Origin: Falsigemmobacter faecalis
GTDB lineage: Bacteria; Pseudomonadota; Alphaproteobacteria; Rhodobacterales; Rhodobacteraceae
Direction of reading: 5' to 3'
Length of the DNA: 64,000 nt
NCBI RefSeq assembly: GCF_003863335.1
Contig: NZ_RRAZ01000013.1
Location: forward strand, 1 to 64,000
Shown: positions 34,116 to 42,586 of the stretch, piece after piece
Position numbering within the stretch: position 1 is the stretch's first letter
How the letters are laid out: the number at the start of each line of letters is the position of its first letter
The notes under the pieces: model-generated
The model's database searches: none
The model's input: only the letters and a program-made list of their open reading frames with translations
Told to the model about the DNA's origin: nothing
Made by a program: the position numbers and the translations under genes

Positions 34116-36344
34116 ATGCCCCCATCTGATCAGAACCACCATGAGCCCCATGCGCATGCCCACCCGCCGGCAGGTCACCACCACCATCATGTCGGGCACG
34201 CAGTCAAAAACCACGGTCCGCAGCCCGCTGGTACGGTCTGGACCTGCCCGATGCACCCTGAGATCCGTCGTGACGGGCCCGGCAGCTGCCCAAAATGCGG
34301 GATGGCGCTGGAGCCGTTGATTGCCAGCGGCGAGACCGGCCCCTCCGCCGAGCTCGTTGACATGACGCGTCGGTTCTGGATCGGCCTTGTTCTCACGATT
34401 CCGGTGTTCTTCCTCGAGATGGGCAGCCATCTCATTCCCGGGCTGCATCATCTGGTACCCCAGTCCTATTCGATCTGGATCCAGTTGGTTCTCGCAACAC
34501 CGGTGGTCCTGTGGTGCGGCTGGCCGTTCTTTGCGCGTGGCTGGGCGTCGATCATCAATCGCAGCCTGAACATGTTTACCTTGATCGCAATCGGCACAGG
34601 TGCGGCCTGGATTTACAGCATGGTTGCCGCCCTGGTTCCGAGCATCTTCCCTTCAACGTTTAGGGCAGCAGACGGCTCCGTCGATGTCTATTTCGAAGCG
34701 GCAGCTGTCATCACGGTTCTCGTTCTTCTGGGACAGGTTCTGGAGCTACGAGCTCGCGAACAGACCTCGGGAGCAATCCGGGCGCTGATGGACCTCGCGC
34801 CCAAGACAGCCCGGCGTATCTCTGCCAGCAGCAAAGAAGAGGACGTGGCGCTTGATCAGGTGGTTGTCGGTGATCTCCTGCGGGTGCGTCCCGGCGAGGC
34901 GGTGCCGGTCGATGGCACGGTCCAAGAAGGACGCTCCTCACTCGATGAGTCGATGATCACTGGCGAATCCATGCCGGTGACCCGTACGGTCGGCGACCAT
35001 GTCACCGGCGGCACGATGAACCAGACCGGGGCGCTGGTGATCCGCGCCGAGCGGGTCGGCCAGGACACCATGCTGTCACGCATCGTGCATATGGTGGCGG
35101 ATGCCCAAAGATCACGTGCGCCGATCCAGCGCATGGCCGATCAGGTTTCCGGCTACTTCGTGCCTGTGGTCATCGCCATCGCCCTGCTGGCCTTTGCCGC
35201 CTGGGCAGCCATTGGCCCCGAGCCGCGGTTCGCCCATGCACTGATCGCTGCGGTGGCCGTGCTCATCATCGCCTGCCCCTGCGCCCTCGGCCTTGCAACG
35301 CCGATGTCCATCATGGTCGGCGTTGGTAAAGGAGCGGGTGCGGGAGTTCTGATCCGCGATGCGGAAGCGCTGGAGCGGATGGAGAAGGTCGATACGCTGG
35401 TCGTAGACAAAACCGGCACCCTGACCGAAGGCAAGCCGGCGGTGACCGGGATCGTCGCCGCTCCGGGCTTCGCCGAGGCGGATATCCTGCGGCTGGCGGC
35501 AAGTGTCGAGGCCGTGTCCGAGCATCCACTCGCCCTTGCCATCGTCGCGCGCGCCGAGGCCGCCGGGGTCAGTATCCCTAAAGTTGCGGATTTCGACTCA
35601 CCGACCGGCAAGGGTGCTTCGGGAACAGTGGACGGGCAGCGCGTCTTCCTCGGCAATGCCGCATTTCTGGCCGAGAACGGGGTGGATGCATCGCCGCTAA
35701 GCTCCGAAGCCGATGCGCTGCGCAAGGATGGGGCGACAGCGATCTATATCGGGGTCGACAGCCGTGCCGCCGGGATCTTTGCCATTGCCGATCCTGTCAA
35801 GGAGACCACACGAGCCGCGCTGAACGCGCTGCATGAGGAGGGGATCCGCATCGTCATGCTGACCGGTGACAACCGGACCACGGCCGAAGCGGTTGCCCGG
35901 CAGCTCGGGATCGACGAGGTGGAGGCCGATGTCCTGCCCGATCAAAAGAGTGCGGTGGTCAATCGCCTGCGGGCCGAAGGGCATGTCGTCGCAATGGCCG
36001 GGGATGGTGTGAACGACGCGCCCGCCCTCGCCGCAGCCGATGTCGGCATTGCTATGGGACAGGGCACGGATGTCGCCATCGAGAGTTCGGGCGTGACCCT
36101 CCTCAAGGGGGACCTGATGGGGATCGTGAAGGCGCGCCGTCTGTCGCAGGCGGTGATGCGCAATATCCGGCAAAACCTTGTCTTCGCCTTCATCTACAAC
36201 GCTGCGGGCGTGCCGCTGGCGGCGGGGGTGCTCTATCCGCTGTTCGGCCTTCTGCTGTCGCCGATTGTCGCGGCGGCGGCGATGGCGCTCTCTTCGGTCA
36301 GCGTGATCGGTAACTCGCTGCGGCTGCGTTCAAAGCGGTTCTGA
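34116..36344 (+). CDS. copB: CopB-like P1B-ATPase with His-rich and TCPMHP N-terminus
   Basis: 742 aa from ATG 34116. The first 35 residues are histidine-rich, followed by a heavy-metal-binding domain (WTCPMHPEI...[11 protein letters not shown]44 and C58/C61) instead of classical HMA domains. Core motifs: [36 protein letters not shown]1B-type exporter for copper, possibly Cu(II) or silver. The TniA transposon is inserted about 100 bp upstream, so its original promoter may be displaced. Confidence 0.92.
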   Translation: MPPSDQNHHEPHAHAHPPAGHHHHHVGHAVKNHGPQPAGTVWTCPMHPEIRRDGPGSCPKCGMALEPLIASGETGPSAELVDMTRRFWIGLVLTIPVFFLEMGSHLIPGLHHLVPQSYSIWIQLVLATPVVLWCGWPFFARGWASIINRSLNMFTLIAIGTGAAWIYSMVAALVPSIFPSTFRAADGSVDVYFEAAAVITVLVLLGQVLELRAREQTSGAIRALMDLAPKTARRISASSKEEDVALDQVVVGDLLRVRPGEAVPVDGTVQEGRSSLDESMITGESMPVTRTVGDHVTGGTMNQTGALVIRAERVGQDTMLSRIVHMVADAQRSRAPIQRMADQVSGYFVPVVIAIALLAFAAWAAIGPEPRFAHALIAAVAVLIIACPCALGLATPMSIMVGVGKGAGAGVLIRDAEALERMEKVDTLVVDKTGTLTEGKPAVTGIVAAPGFAEADILRLAASVEAVSEHPLALAIVARAEAAGVSIPKVADFDSPTGKGASGTVDGQRVFLGNAAFLAENGVDASPLSSEADALRKDGATAIYIGVDSRAAGIFAIADPVKETTRAALNALHEEGIRIVMLTGDNRTTAEAVARQLGIDEVEADVLPDQKSAVVNRLRAEGHVVAMAGDGVNDAPALAAADVGIAMGQGTDVAIESSGVTLLKGDLMGIVKARRLSQAVMRNIRQNLVFAFIYNAAGVPLAAGVLYPLFGLLLSPIVAAAAMALSSVSVIGNSLRLRSKRF

Positions 36345-36474
36345 TCGCAGTAAAACCAGCGCGGACCGGGGTGAACCGGTCCGCTGTCTCTCTCAAGGCG
36401 CGGAAAACGTCCGTACATTTGCTTCGGTCAAATAATTTTGCCGGATTGAAGGCAGTGGAAAAGCTCCCGACACT

Positions 36475-36924
36475 TCATTCGATCCCGTTTTCTCTCTGCA
36501 CCTCGCGCACATAGGCGATAATATCTGAAACCTCGGCTTCAGAGAGCCCCGGTTGTGGCGGCATGTTCCCGAACCGCCAATGGTGAGCACGCACACCATT
36601 GGACACCGCGAGTTGGAACGCATAATCGCCGTGATGAGACGGTTCATAGATGCGATGGATCAGGGGCGGACCAGCATCCGTCCCGGCCCCGTTGACGCCA
36701 TGACAGGCGGCACAGGTGCTGTCGAAGGCGGTGCCCCCCCGTGCAGCAGCCTCCGAGAATTGGGCCGGCACCCGGACGCCTGTCGCTGTGGCTGCGGTCG
36801 GTGCGGTGGTGGCATCCGGTTCGCGGCCTACCCAGAATGTGGCTCCGACTACGGCAAGTATGAGGCCAGAGAGGACCCACGGCATTTTTTGTGACTTCTT
36901 ATCCAGTTTCCGTTTAAGGTTCAT
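36475..36924 (-). CDS. membrane-anchored c-type cytochrome
   Basis: 149 aa from ATG 36924 (ATG 36945 adds seven residues). Basic N-terminus, transmembrane anchor (about 14-33), then a mono-heme domain with CAACH and a distal methionine in FGNMPPQPGLSEAEVSDIIAYVREVQ. Resembles the small cytochromes c next to copper oxidases in Rhodobacterales copper islands; may accept electrons from Cu(I) oxidation, which is inference. Confidence 0.85.
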   Translation of the reverse strand: MNLKRKLDKKSQKMPWVLSGLILAVVGATFWVGREPDATTAPTAATATGVRVPAQFSEAAARGGTAFDSTCAACHGVNGAGTDAGPPLIHRIYEPSHHGDYAFQLAVSNGVRAHHWRFGNMPPQPGLSEAEVSDIIAYVREVQRENGIE

Positions 36925-36999
36925 TGCGCCGGATTTGCCCGACACAGCCGGGCCCTCGCCGAGACTGATGCGATCTGTTTGCGTCCGACGACCGTCTAG

Positions 37000-37434
37000 T
37001 TATTCAACGCCTGATACCCGGCGCTGATACTTGGCCTCACGCTCTGGCCATGTGCTTTTGATGAATGCCAGCACCGCTTCCATGTCCTCGGGCGTCAGGG
37101 CACCCGCGAAGCCTGGCATGTCGCTTTCGTAGCCGTCTCCGACGACAGCGGCGGTGCCGAGCGCGATGATGGAGAGCAGCAAGGCATCGGAATGATGCCA
37201 GCTATGCCCGGTCTTATCATGCGGTGGAGCAGGCAGGCGGCCGTTGGCGGCAGGGCTTTGCCAGTCAGGTTGGCCTTCAAGCTGCTGGCCATGGCAGACC
37301 GCGCAGTTTGCAGCGTAGACTTCCCGCCCGCGGGATACAGTAGGGTCTGGCCGTGGGTCGGGGGCAAGAAAGACCCCGACCCCGGCCAGAATGCTCAGCG
37401 GCGCAGCCCCGCCGATCAGAAGATCACGCCTCAC
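37000..37434 (-). CDS. c-type cytochrome coupled to the multicopper oxidase
   Basis: 144 aa from GTG 37434, overlapping the oxidase stop (GTGA). Signal/anchor RRDLLIGGAAPLSILAGVGVFLAP, heme site CAVCH, and axial methionine in ESDMPGFAGALTPEDMEAVLAFIKSTWP. Co-translated with the oxidase, so it probably serves as its electron partner in the periplasm. Confidence 0.87.
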   Translation of the reverse strand: MRRDLLIGGAAPLSILAGVGVFLAPDPRPDPTVSRGREVYAANCAVCHGQQLEGQPDWQSPAANGRLPAPPHDKTGHSWHHSDALLLSIIALGTAAVVGDGYESDMPGFAGALTPEDMEAVLAFIKSTWPEREAKYQRRVSGVE

Positions 37435-38903
37435 GCTTCGACCGCAAATTCCGTCATCATGCCTGTCGCCAGATGCGGCATGTGGTGGCAATGCAGCATC
37501 CAGTTCGCGGCTTCACCGGCATCGACGGCAACAGTCACCATCGACATCGGCGGAACATAGACCGTGTCGCGCCGCGCACCTGCCATGCGTCGCCCATTGA
37601 TTTCCACGACCTGGAAACTGTGGCCGTGCAAGTGCATCGGGTGACCCATCATCGACATATTGTGGAACATCAACTCGACACGCTCACCGCTTCTGGCGCC
37701 AATCGGGCGGTGACCGCCCCACACCGCGCCGTCGATGGTCCAGACATAGGGCTGCATGGTCCCGCCCAGCATCACCATATGGCTGCGATCGACCGACCGG
37801 GACGGCAGGGCGTCAAGGGCAAGCAGTTGACCTTCCTGCGCCAGATCGACGTCGAAGGCTGCGGCTTCTGTCTCGCCCATTCCGGCGATCCGGCTGATGC
37901 TGGCCCCCGGGGCGGCGAGCACGATGCCGGTGCGCTCGCGTGCACCCTCCCTGAGCGCGAGGATCGGCCAGGCCGCGCTTTCACCGGGCAGATCAAGTTC
38001 GATATCCAGACGTTGGCCCATGGCCACGCCAAAGCGGGTTCCCGCGAGCGGCCGGATGTCATGGCCATCGACCGCCACAAGCCGCCCTGCGACCGTGCCG
38101 GTATCAATCCAGAAGACGGTTGCCGCAGCGCCATTGATGATCCGTAGCCGCACTCTGCCACCGCGCTCGACCTGGATGATTTCGGGATCGGCAAGCGTGC
38201 GGTCATTGGCCAGATAGGCGTCCCAGTCATGGTCGTTGAGATCCATCTCCATGCCGGACATGCTGCCATGCTGCATGCCCCCGATGGCGCCGTTGCCCAT
38301 GGCGCCGTGGTCCATCCCCTGCACCGGCGCCGGCGTCCCGTGACCCGCGCCGTGACTGGCCCCATGTCCGCCGGTGATTTCCGCCATGACCTCTTCGGGG
38401 GACTTGAACGAGAAATCATGCAGCAGGACCACAACCTCCTGCCTGTCGGCACGGACATCTTCGGGGCGTCGCACGATCAACGGCGCGGCAAGCAACTGCA
38501 TTTCTTGTATCGGGATATGGCTGTGCATCCAATGGGTTCCTGGCTGCGGCGCAAAGTCGTACCCACGCGTCTCGCCGGGCGCGAGCGCCGCCATCGGCGC
38601 ATCTGGCACCCCATCCTGTCCGTTCGGAGGGATCTGTCCATGCCAGTGGATAATCGTCGGCACCGGCAGATCGTTGCTCAGATCGACCCTGAAGCGTTCG
38701 CCCGGGTTTAGGACAAGGCCTGAGCCCTGCGGTCCGGCAAGGCCAAAGACCGTCGCCGCGCGCCCGTTGATGTCCAGCGTACGCGTGGTCGCGGAAAGCC
38801 TGAGGGCTGGCGGCTCCTGTGCAAGTGCGCGGGAATTGAATTGGAATGATGCGGCCATGGCAGCACCTGCGGCAAGAAAGCCGCGTCTCGATACGAAAGG
38901 CAT
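37431..38903 (-). CDS. Tat-exported multicopper oxidase (CopA/CueO family)
   Basis: 490 aa. Twin-arginine signal SRRGFLAAGAAMAASF. Copper ligands: IIHWHG, THWMHSH, GHPMHLHGHSF and MLHCHHMPHLATGMM, complete for the T1 and trinuclear sites. A Met/His-rich insert (about 195-235: HGASHGAGHG...MDHGAMGN...MQHGSMSGMEMD) would bind Cu(I). Oxidises Cu(I) in the periplasm. First gene of a two-gene unit with the downstream cytochrome. Confidence 0.93.
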   Translation of the reverse strand: MPFVSRRGFLAAGAAMAASFQFNSRALAQEPPALRLSATTRTLDINGRAATVFGLAGPQGSGLVLNPGERFRVDLSNDLPVPTIIHWHGQIPPNGQDGVPDAPMAALAPGETRGYDFAPQPGTHWMHSHIPIQEMQLLAAPLIVRRPEDVRADRQEVVVLLHDFSFKSPEEVMAEITGGHGASHGAGHGTPAPVQGMDHGAMGNGAIGGMQHGSMSGMEMDLNDHDWDAYLANDRTLADPEIIQVERGGRVRLRIINGAAATVFWIDTGTVAGRLVAVDGHDIRPLAGTRFGVAMGQRLDIELDLPGESAAWPILALREGARERTGIVLAAPGASISRIAGMGETEAAAFDVDLAQEGQLLALDALPSRSVDRSHMVMLGGTMQPYVWTIDGAVWGGHRPIGARSGERVELMFHNMSMMGHPMHLHGHSFQVVEINGRRMAGARRDTVYVPPMSMVTVAVDAGEAANWMLHCHHMPHLATGMMTEFAVEA

Positions 38904-38970
38904 GATCTCTCCTCGGGATGCGATCCCGCTTTGGAAGGAAGGGAAAGCGGCAGGAATCCCTGCCGGTCAC

Positions 38971-39348
38971 TCACAGGAGAGGGGAAATGGGAGGGCGACT
39001 ATCCTCATCGGGAAGCGCTTCCCGGAAGTCGGTGCCTGGCCCCGAGACGTAAACATCTGTCCTCGGGGAGTACTGCGATACATCGGCCAGAACAGGGAGG
39101 AGGACCGAGAGGCCGAGGCATACTGCCTTGCATACGGCCACATCGACAGCGCAGTCGCTTTGGTCCTCACAAATTACTGCAGAATGACCGTCGTCATGCA
39201 GTGCCGCGTGCTGGTCGTTGCCACCGGACATGCGGAACTCATGCGCCGCCGCCGCAACGGGTGACAGCACAAGAGTGAGCAAGGCGGCAATAATCATCAG
39301 CAGACGAAGCATACCATCATGGTAGTTTTCCACTGCCACCTTGTCCAT
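38971..39348 (-). CDS. small exported protein next to the copper oxidase
   Basis: 125 aa from 39348 (112 aa from an internal ATG at 39312, which gives a better signal peptide, MLRLLMIIAALLTLVLSPVAAAA). After cleavage it has histidines (HEF, DQHAALHDDGHS) and four cysteines in ICEDQSDCAVDVAVCKAVC, suiting metal or disulfide binding, then a hydrophobic stretch. Family not recognised; similar small proteins accompany copper genes. Confidence 0.6.
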   Translation of the reverse strand: MDKVAVENYHDGMLRLLMIIAALLTLVLSPVAAAAHEFRMSGGNDQHAALHDDGHSAVICEDQSDCAVDVAVCKAVCLGLSVLLPVLADVSQYSPRTDVYVSGPGTDFREALPDEDSRPPISPLL

Positions 39349-39423
39349 GCGACATTGCCGCCCTGCCGCACACTATAAAGCGAGGAGTCTGTGACCGCGT
39401 CAGAGCGGCAGTTCAGAGGTGAG

Positions 39424-39861
39424 CTAGATCTTTTGCATAGGGATGTCGGATTTTACATTCTGAACACCCTTGATCCGGGTCAGATGATCGATCTGGAACT
39501 GCCGATAGTCATCGAGATCGCGGGCCACAACGCGCAGCAGAAAGTCGCAATTGCCCGCCATCAGGTGGCACTCGACAATTTGCGGCAGGGCGCTGACGGT
39601 ATTGGTGAAGTGGTTGACGGTTTCGACATCCTGCCCGGTCAGCCAGACACGGGCGAAGACCGTCATGCCCATCCCGATTTCCGCCGGGTTAAGTACCGCG
39701 GCGTAGCGCTGAATGACACCAGCTTCTTCTAGCGCCTTGACGCGCCGCAGACAGGGCGAGGGCGAAAGCCCGACCTGGGCTGCCAGTTCGATATTCTGCA
39801 TCCGACCATCTTTCTGCAATGCGCGCAGAATACGTCGGTCTGTTTCGTCTAGTCTGGTCAT
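39424..39861 (-). CDS. Lrp/AsnC-family transcriptional regulator
   Basis: 145 aa from ATG 39861. HTH MTRLDETDRRILRALQKDGRMQNIELAAQVGLSPSPCLRRVKALEEAGVI, followed by a RAM ligand-binding domain (VFARVWLTGQDVETVNHFTNTV...MAGNCDFLLRVVARDLDDYRQF). Length and layout are those of Lrp. No obvious target beside it; it is stranded among insertion-sequence remnants. Confidence 0.9.
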   Translation of the reverse strand: MTRLDETDRRILRALQKDGRMQNIELAAQVGLSPSPCLRRVKALEEAGVIQRYAAVLNPAEIGMGMTVFARVWLTGQDVETVNHFTNTVSALPQIVECHLMAGNCDFLLRVVARDLDDYRQFQIDHLTRIKGVQNVKSDIPMQKI

Positions 39862-39949
39862 GGAAGAGGCGGCTGCGGGAATCTGAACAGCCGGGATAAG
39901 TGGATTTTCCGCGTAACGGCAGCATGATGCTGCGAGCGAGGAGAAGACC

Positions 39950-40080
39950 ATGGCAAGACGACCGCGCCGGAACCACAGCCCGGCTTTCAAGGCGAAAGTG
40001 GCGGTAGCCGCGATCAAGGGCGAGAAGACCATGATCGAGCTGGCGCAGGAGTTCGACGTTCACCTGAACCAGATCAAACG
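39950..40080 (+). pseudogene. IS3-family OrfA fragment
   Basis: Reads MARRPRRNHSPAFKAKVAVA followed by AIKGEKTMIELAQEFDVHLNQIK, the start of an IS3-type helix-turn-helix OrfA. It ends after about 43 codons where IS256-type sequence begins. Confidence 0.65.
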
Positions 40081-40083
40081 GCC

Positions 40084-40212
40084 ATGGCCTTCAAGCTGAT
40101 GATGTCGGCCCAGAAGAAATGGCGAAAACTCGACGGCCACCACCGCCTCCCAGAAATCATACAGGGGGTTGAGTTCCGCGACGGCCTCCGTCAACTTCAA
40201 ACCGCCGCCTGA
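40084..40212 (+). pseudogene. IS256-family transposase C-terminal fragment
   Basis: Forty-two codons reading MAFKLMMSAQKKWRKLDGHH and ending VEFRDGLRQLQTAA, matching the last part of IS256 transposases (compare FKLVQAAAKTWRRLKG in the intact copy at 41284-42552). Different from that copy, so from a separate insertion. Confidence 0.7.
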
Positions 40213-40398
40213 TCAAGCGTCACCAACTTTCGACCATAGCTCAGCGAAAATTCCGCTACACATCGGGCCGCCAAGATCCGATGAATGGATCTGGCACTCT
40301 CTGATGTGAGTTCATAATTCTTATGATGGCCGGGCCACGTTAGAAGCCATGCGCAGAGGAAACACTCGTAACACAGAGGCCGGTGAAAGGGGGCCAGT

Positions 40399-40572
40399 AT
40401 GAATGCGCGTAGGTTTCACATTACCGCCGAAGAAATCGGCGTGGTGGTCGCGCGCTTTTACGCAGACATTCGCCACCATCCAGTTCTTGGGTCAGTTTTT
40501 GCACGGCACGTCACGGATTGGTCAGAGCATGAAAGCAGGATCATGTCTTTCTGGCGTAACGCGATCCGGTAG
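40399..40572 (+). pseudogene. 5' fragment of a group III truncated haemoglobin gene
   Basis: Reads MNARRFHITAEEIGVVVARF and continues HPVLGSVFARHVTDWSEHESRIMSFWRN, then a stop. This is the first 55 residues of a ~130-aa group III truncated globin; the proximal histidine and the rest are gone. Such genes often sit in copper/NO-related clusters. Confidence 0.65.
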
Positions 40573-40672
40573 CACTGACACTACACCGCTAAGCGGCGCT
40601 TCAGGCGCAGTACCAGGCCGATGGTAAGACAAATGGCTCCTTGAGCAAGGTTTCCGGCGACAAAGACAGCAG

Positions 40673-41047
40673 CTATGGGGGCTCCAAGTGCGGGCCCGGC
40701 AGGATCAGTTGCGTTTTGGCCAGTTCAATCTCCCATAGGGTCACGAGAGCCATCACGATTGCGCTCGTGATGAACAGGATAGCGGCTGTGAGCGTGGAAT
40801 ATTCAATGATCGTCGCCGTTCGGGACTGCCTGGCCAGCCAGAAACCTGAACCCATGGCCACAAGCAGCGCAAACCCGATGATGAATGGCATTGTGTTGGC
40901 GTCGTAGACTTCAAGTGCTTGCAAAGCACTGAGCGTGGCCATGAGGGCCAGGGTTTGAGCGGCGTAAGAGATCAGGCAAGCACCTGCTGTAATCGCCAGC
41001 CAGCGGGTGATCGTTTGCTTTTTTATTGAGGTCATCTTCCCGCTCAA
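40673..41047 (-). CDS. membrane protein downstream of traD, probably frameshifted
   Basis: 124 aa with about three to four helices (ITAGACLISYAAQTLALMATL, MPFIIGFALLVAMGSGFWLA, LTAAILFITSAIVMALVTLW). After LWEIELAK the frame ends in a non-membrane tail (TQLILPGPHLEPP). Another frame continues from the same place to a stop at 40581 with AAVFVAGNLAQGAICLTIGL and a basic end LRLKRRLAV, which looks like the lost last helix. A one-base indel near 40700 would join them. In the transfer operon after the traD terminator; family unknown. Confidence 0.55.
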   Translation of the reverse strand: MSGKMTSIKKQTITRWLAITAGACLISYAAQTLALMATLSALQALEVYDANTMPFIIGFALLVAMGSGFWLARQSRTATIIEYSTLTAAILFITSAIVMALVTLWEIELAKTQLILPGPHLEPP

Positions 41048-41097
41048 CTCATGGACGTTTCGCTTTAGACGTATAACGGAAGGCGGTTTCTTGGCTC

Positions 41098-41128
41098 ACA
41101 AAACAGGGGGCCTACGCGGCCCCCTGTT
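41098..41128 (-). terminator. intrinsic terminator at the original traD end
   Basis: Perfect 11-bp stem (41118-41128 with 41102-41112, loop of 5) then TTTTG on the minus strand. It overlaps the traD stop codon (41112-41114). Confidence 0.85.
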
Positions 41129-41187
41129 GCCTTTCCCGTTCATCGTCCCAGAGGGAGGGCAATGGCTCCAGTTCCGGCACGGCCTTC
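41112..41187 (-). pseudogene. traD: detached 3' end of traD
   Basis: The 25 codons following the IS256 insertion read KAVPELEPLPSLWDDERERQ and end QGAA and TAG. They join in frame to the EPDAPK end of traD at 42594 when the element and one copy of the ~7-bp duplicated target are removed. The F-type TraD C-terminus contacts the relaxosome, so its loss may matter. Confidence 0.8.
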
Positions 41188-42586
41188 GGAGCTATGCCGG
41201 GAAATGGGTGACGGGGTCTGAAAGGGCGGCGTATCGTGGCGGGTGTCGAAGCCTGCCAGAACTTCCCAAAGGAACGATACGCCATGAAGAAGACTACAGA
41301 CATCATCGCCTTTCGTCAGCCGGAATCTGTGGATGATCCTCTGACCGAGATCGCGCGCGACGGGGCGCGCCGAATGCTGGCTGCCGCGCTGCGGGCCGAG
41401 GCCGACGCCTTCGTCGCGCAGTATGCCGAAGAGACCCTGCCGGATGGTCGCCAGCGGGTTGTCCGACACGGCTACGGTCCGGAGCGTAGCATCCTGACCG
41501 GGATCGGGGCGCTCGACGTGCAGCGCCCGAAGGTGCGCGACCGTGCCCCCGATGTGCCGGCCGAGAAGAAGATCCGCTTCAGCTCTGCGATCCTGCCGAA
41601 ATGGGCGCGGCGCTCAAGAAGCCTCGATGCTCTCCTGCCGGTCCTCTACCTGCGTGGCATCTCGATGGGAAATTTCCAGGAGGCGCTGGCCGCCATCCTG
41701 GGGAAGGACGCGCCCAACCTGTCGCCGGATGTGGTCTCGCGCCTGACCGGGGAGTGGCAGCAGGAATACGACCGTTGGCAGCGCCGCGATCTCTCGGCCC
41801 GGCGGTATGTCTACATCTGGGCGGACGGTGTCTACCTGCAGGCTCGGATGGAGCCGCAGGCCGAGTGCATGCTGGTCATTCTTGGGGCCACGCCCGAGGG
41901 GAAGAAGGAACTCGTCGGCTTCCAGGTCGGCTTGCGCGAGAGCGCGCAGAGCTGGCGTGAACTGCTGATCGACATCAAGGCGCGCGGCCTCGCGGTTCCG
42001 CCTGAGATTGCCGTGGGTGACGGAGCAATGGGGTTCTGGAAGGCGCTCGACGAGGTCTTCCCTGGCACACGCCATCAAAGATGTTGGGTCCACAAAATCG
42101 CCAACGTGCTCAACAAATTCCCGAAATCCATGCAGCCGGCGGTGAAGGCCGACCTGCGCGAGATCTGGCAGGCTGAAACCCGCGCCGTGGCGCAAACCGC
42201 GATGAATGTCTTCGCCGAGAAATACGGCGCCAAATACGAAAAGGCAGTGACCTGCCTGACCAAGGACAGCGTGGCGTTGCTCGCCTTCTACGACTTCCCG
42301 GCCGATCACTGGGATCACCTGCGCACGGGAAACCCGATCGAGAGTGTCTTCGCCACCGTCCGGCACAGGACTGTCCGAACCAAGGGTGCGCTGTCGCAGA
42401 AGACGGCGAAGCTCATGGTCTTCAAGCTCGTTCAGGCTGCCGCCAAGACATGGCGCCGCCTGAAGGGCGCGAACCAGTTGCCTTTGCTCATCGAAGGCGT
42501 CACATTCACCGACGGCGTAGCCACCAGCGTCGCCGAAAATCGCGCCGCTTGATCAGGCCGTATCACCCAAAATCCCGCATAGCTCC
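41188..42586 (+). mobile_element. complete IS256-family insertion sequence in traD
   Basis: 1399 bp with imperfect inverted ends (GGAGCTATGCCGGGAAATGG at left; its right counterpart reads GGAGCTATGCGGGATTTTGG on the minus strand). Flanked by GGCCTTC (41181-41187) and GGCCTTTC (42587-42594), a 7-8 bp near-duplication. Contains one intact transposase gene. Inserted in the last 25 codons of traD. Confidence 0.85.
41284..42552 (+). CDS. IS256-family transposase
   Basis: 422 aa from ATG 41284 (AAAGGAACG upstream). DDE transposase of the IS256/MULE type: ARRMLAAALRAEADAFVAQY, GYGPERSILTGIGALDVQRPKVRDR, DGVYLQ (first D), VGDGAMGFWKAL (second D), RCWVHKIANVLNKFPKSMQ and NPIESVFATVRHRTVRTKGALSQKTAKLMVFKLVQAAAKTWRRLKG. 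Full length, so likely active. Confidence 0.95.
   Translation: MKKTTDIIAFRQPESVDDPLTEIARDGARRMLAAALRAEADAFVAQYAEETLPDGRQRVVRHGYGPERSILTGIGALDVQRPKVRDRAPDVPAEKKIRFSSAILPKWARRSRSLDALLPVLYLRGISMGNFQEALAAILGKDAPNLSPDVVSRLTGEWQQEYDRWQRRDLSARRYVYIWADGVYLQARMEPQAECMLVILGATPEGKKELVGFQVGLRESAQSWRELLIDIKARGLAVPPEIAVGDGAMGFWKALDEVFPGTRHQRCWVHKIANVLNKFPKSMQPAVKADLREIWQAETRAVAQTAMNVFAEKYGAKYEKAVTCLTKDSVALLAFYDFPADHWDHLRTGNPIESVFATVRHRTVRTKGALSQKTAKLMVFKLVQAAAKTWRRLKGANQLPLLIEGVTFTDGVATSVAENRAA

Noticed and set aside
42432-42586. C-terminal 50 residues of the traD frame as native sequence
   Set aside because: They are encoded by the reverse strand of the IS256-family element; the true end lies beyond it at 41112-41187.
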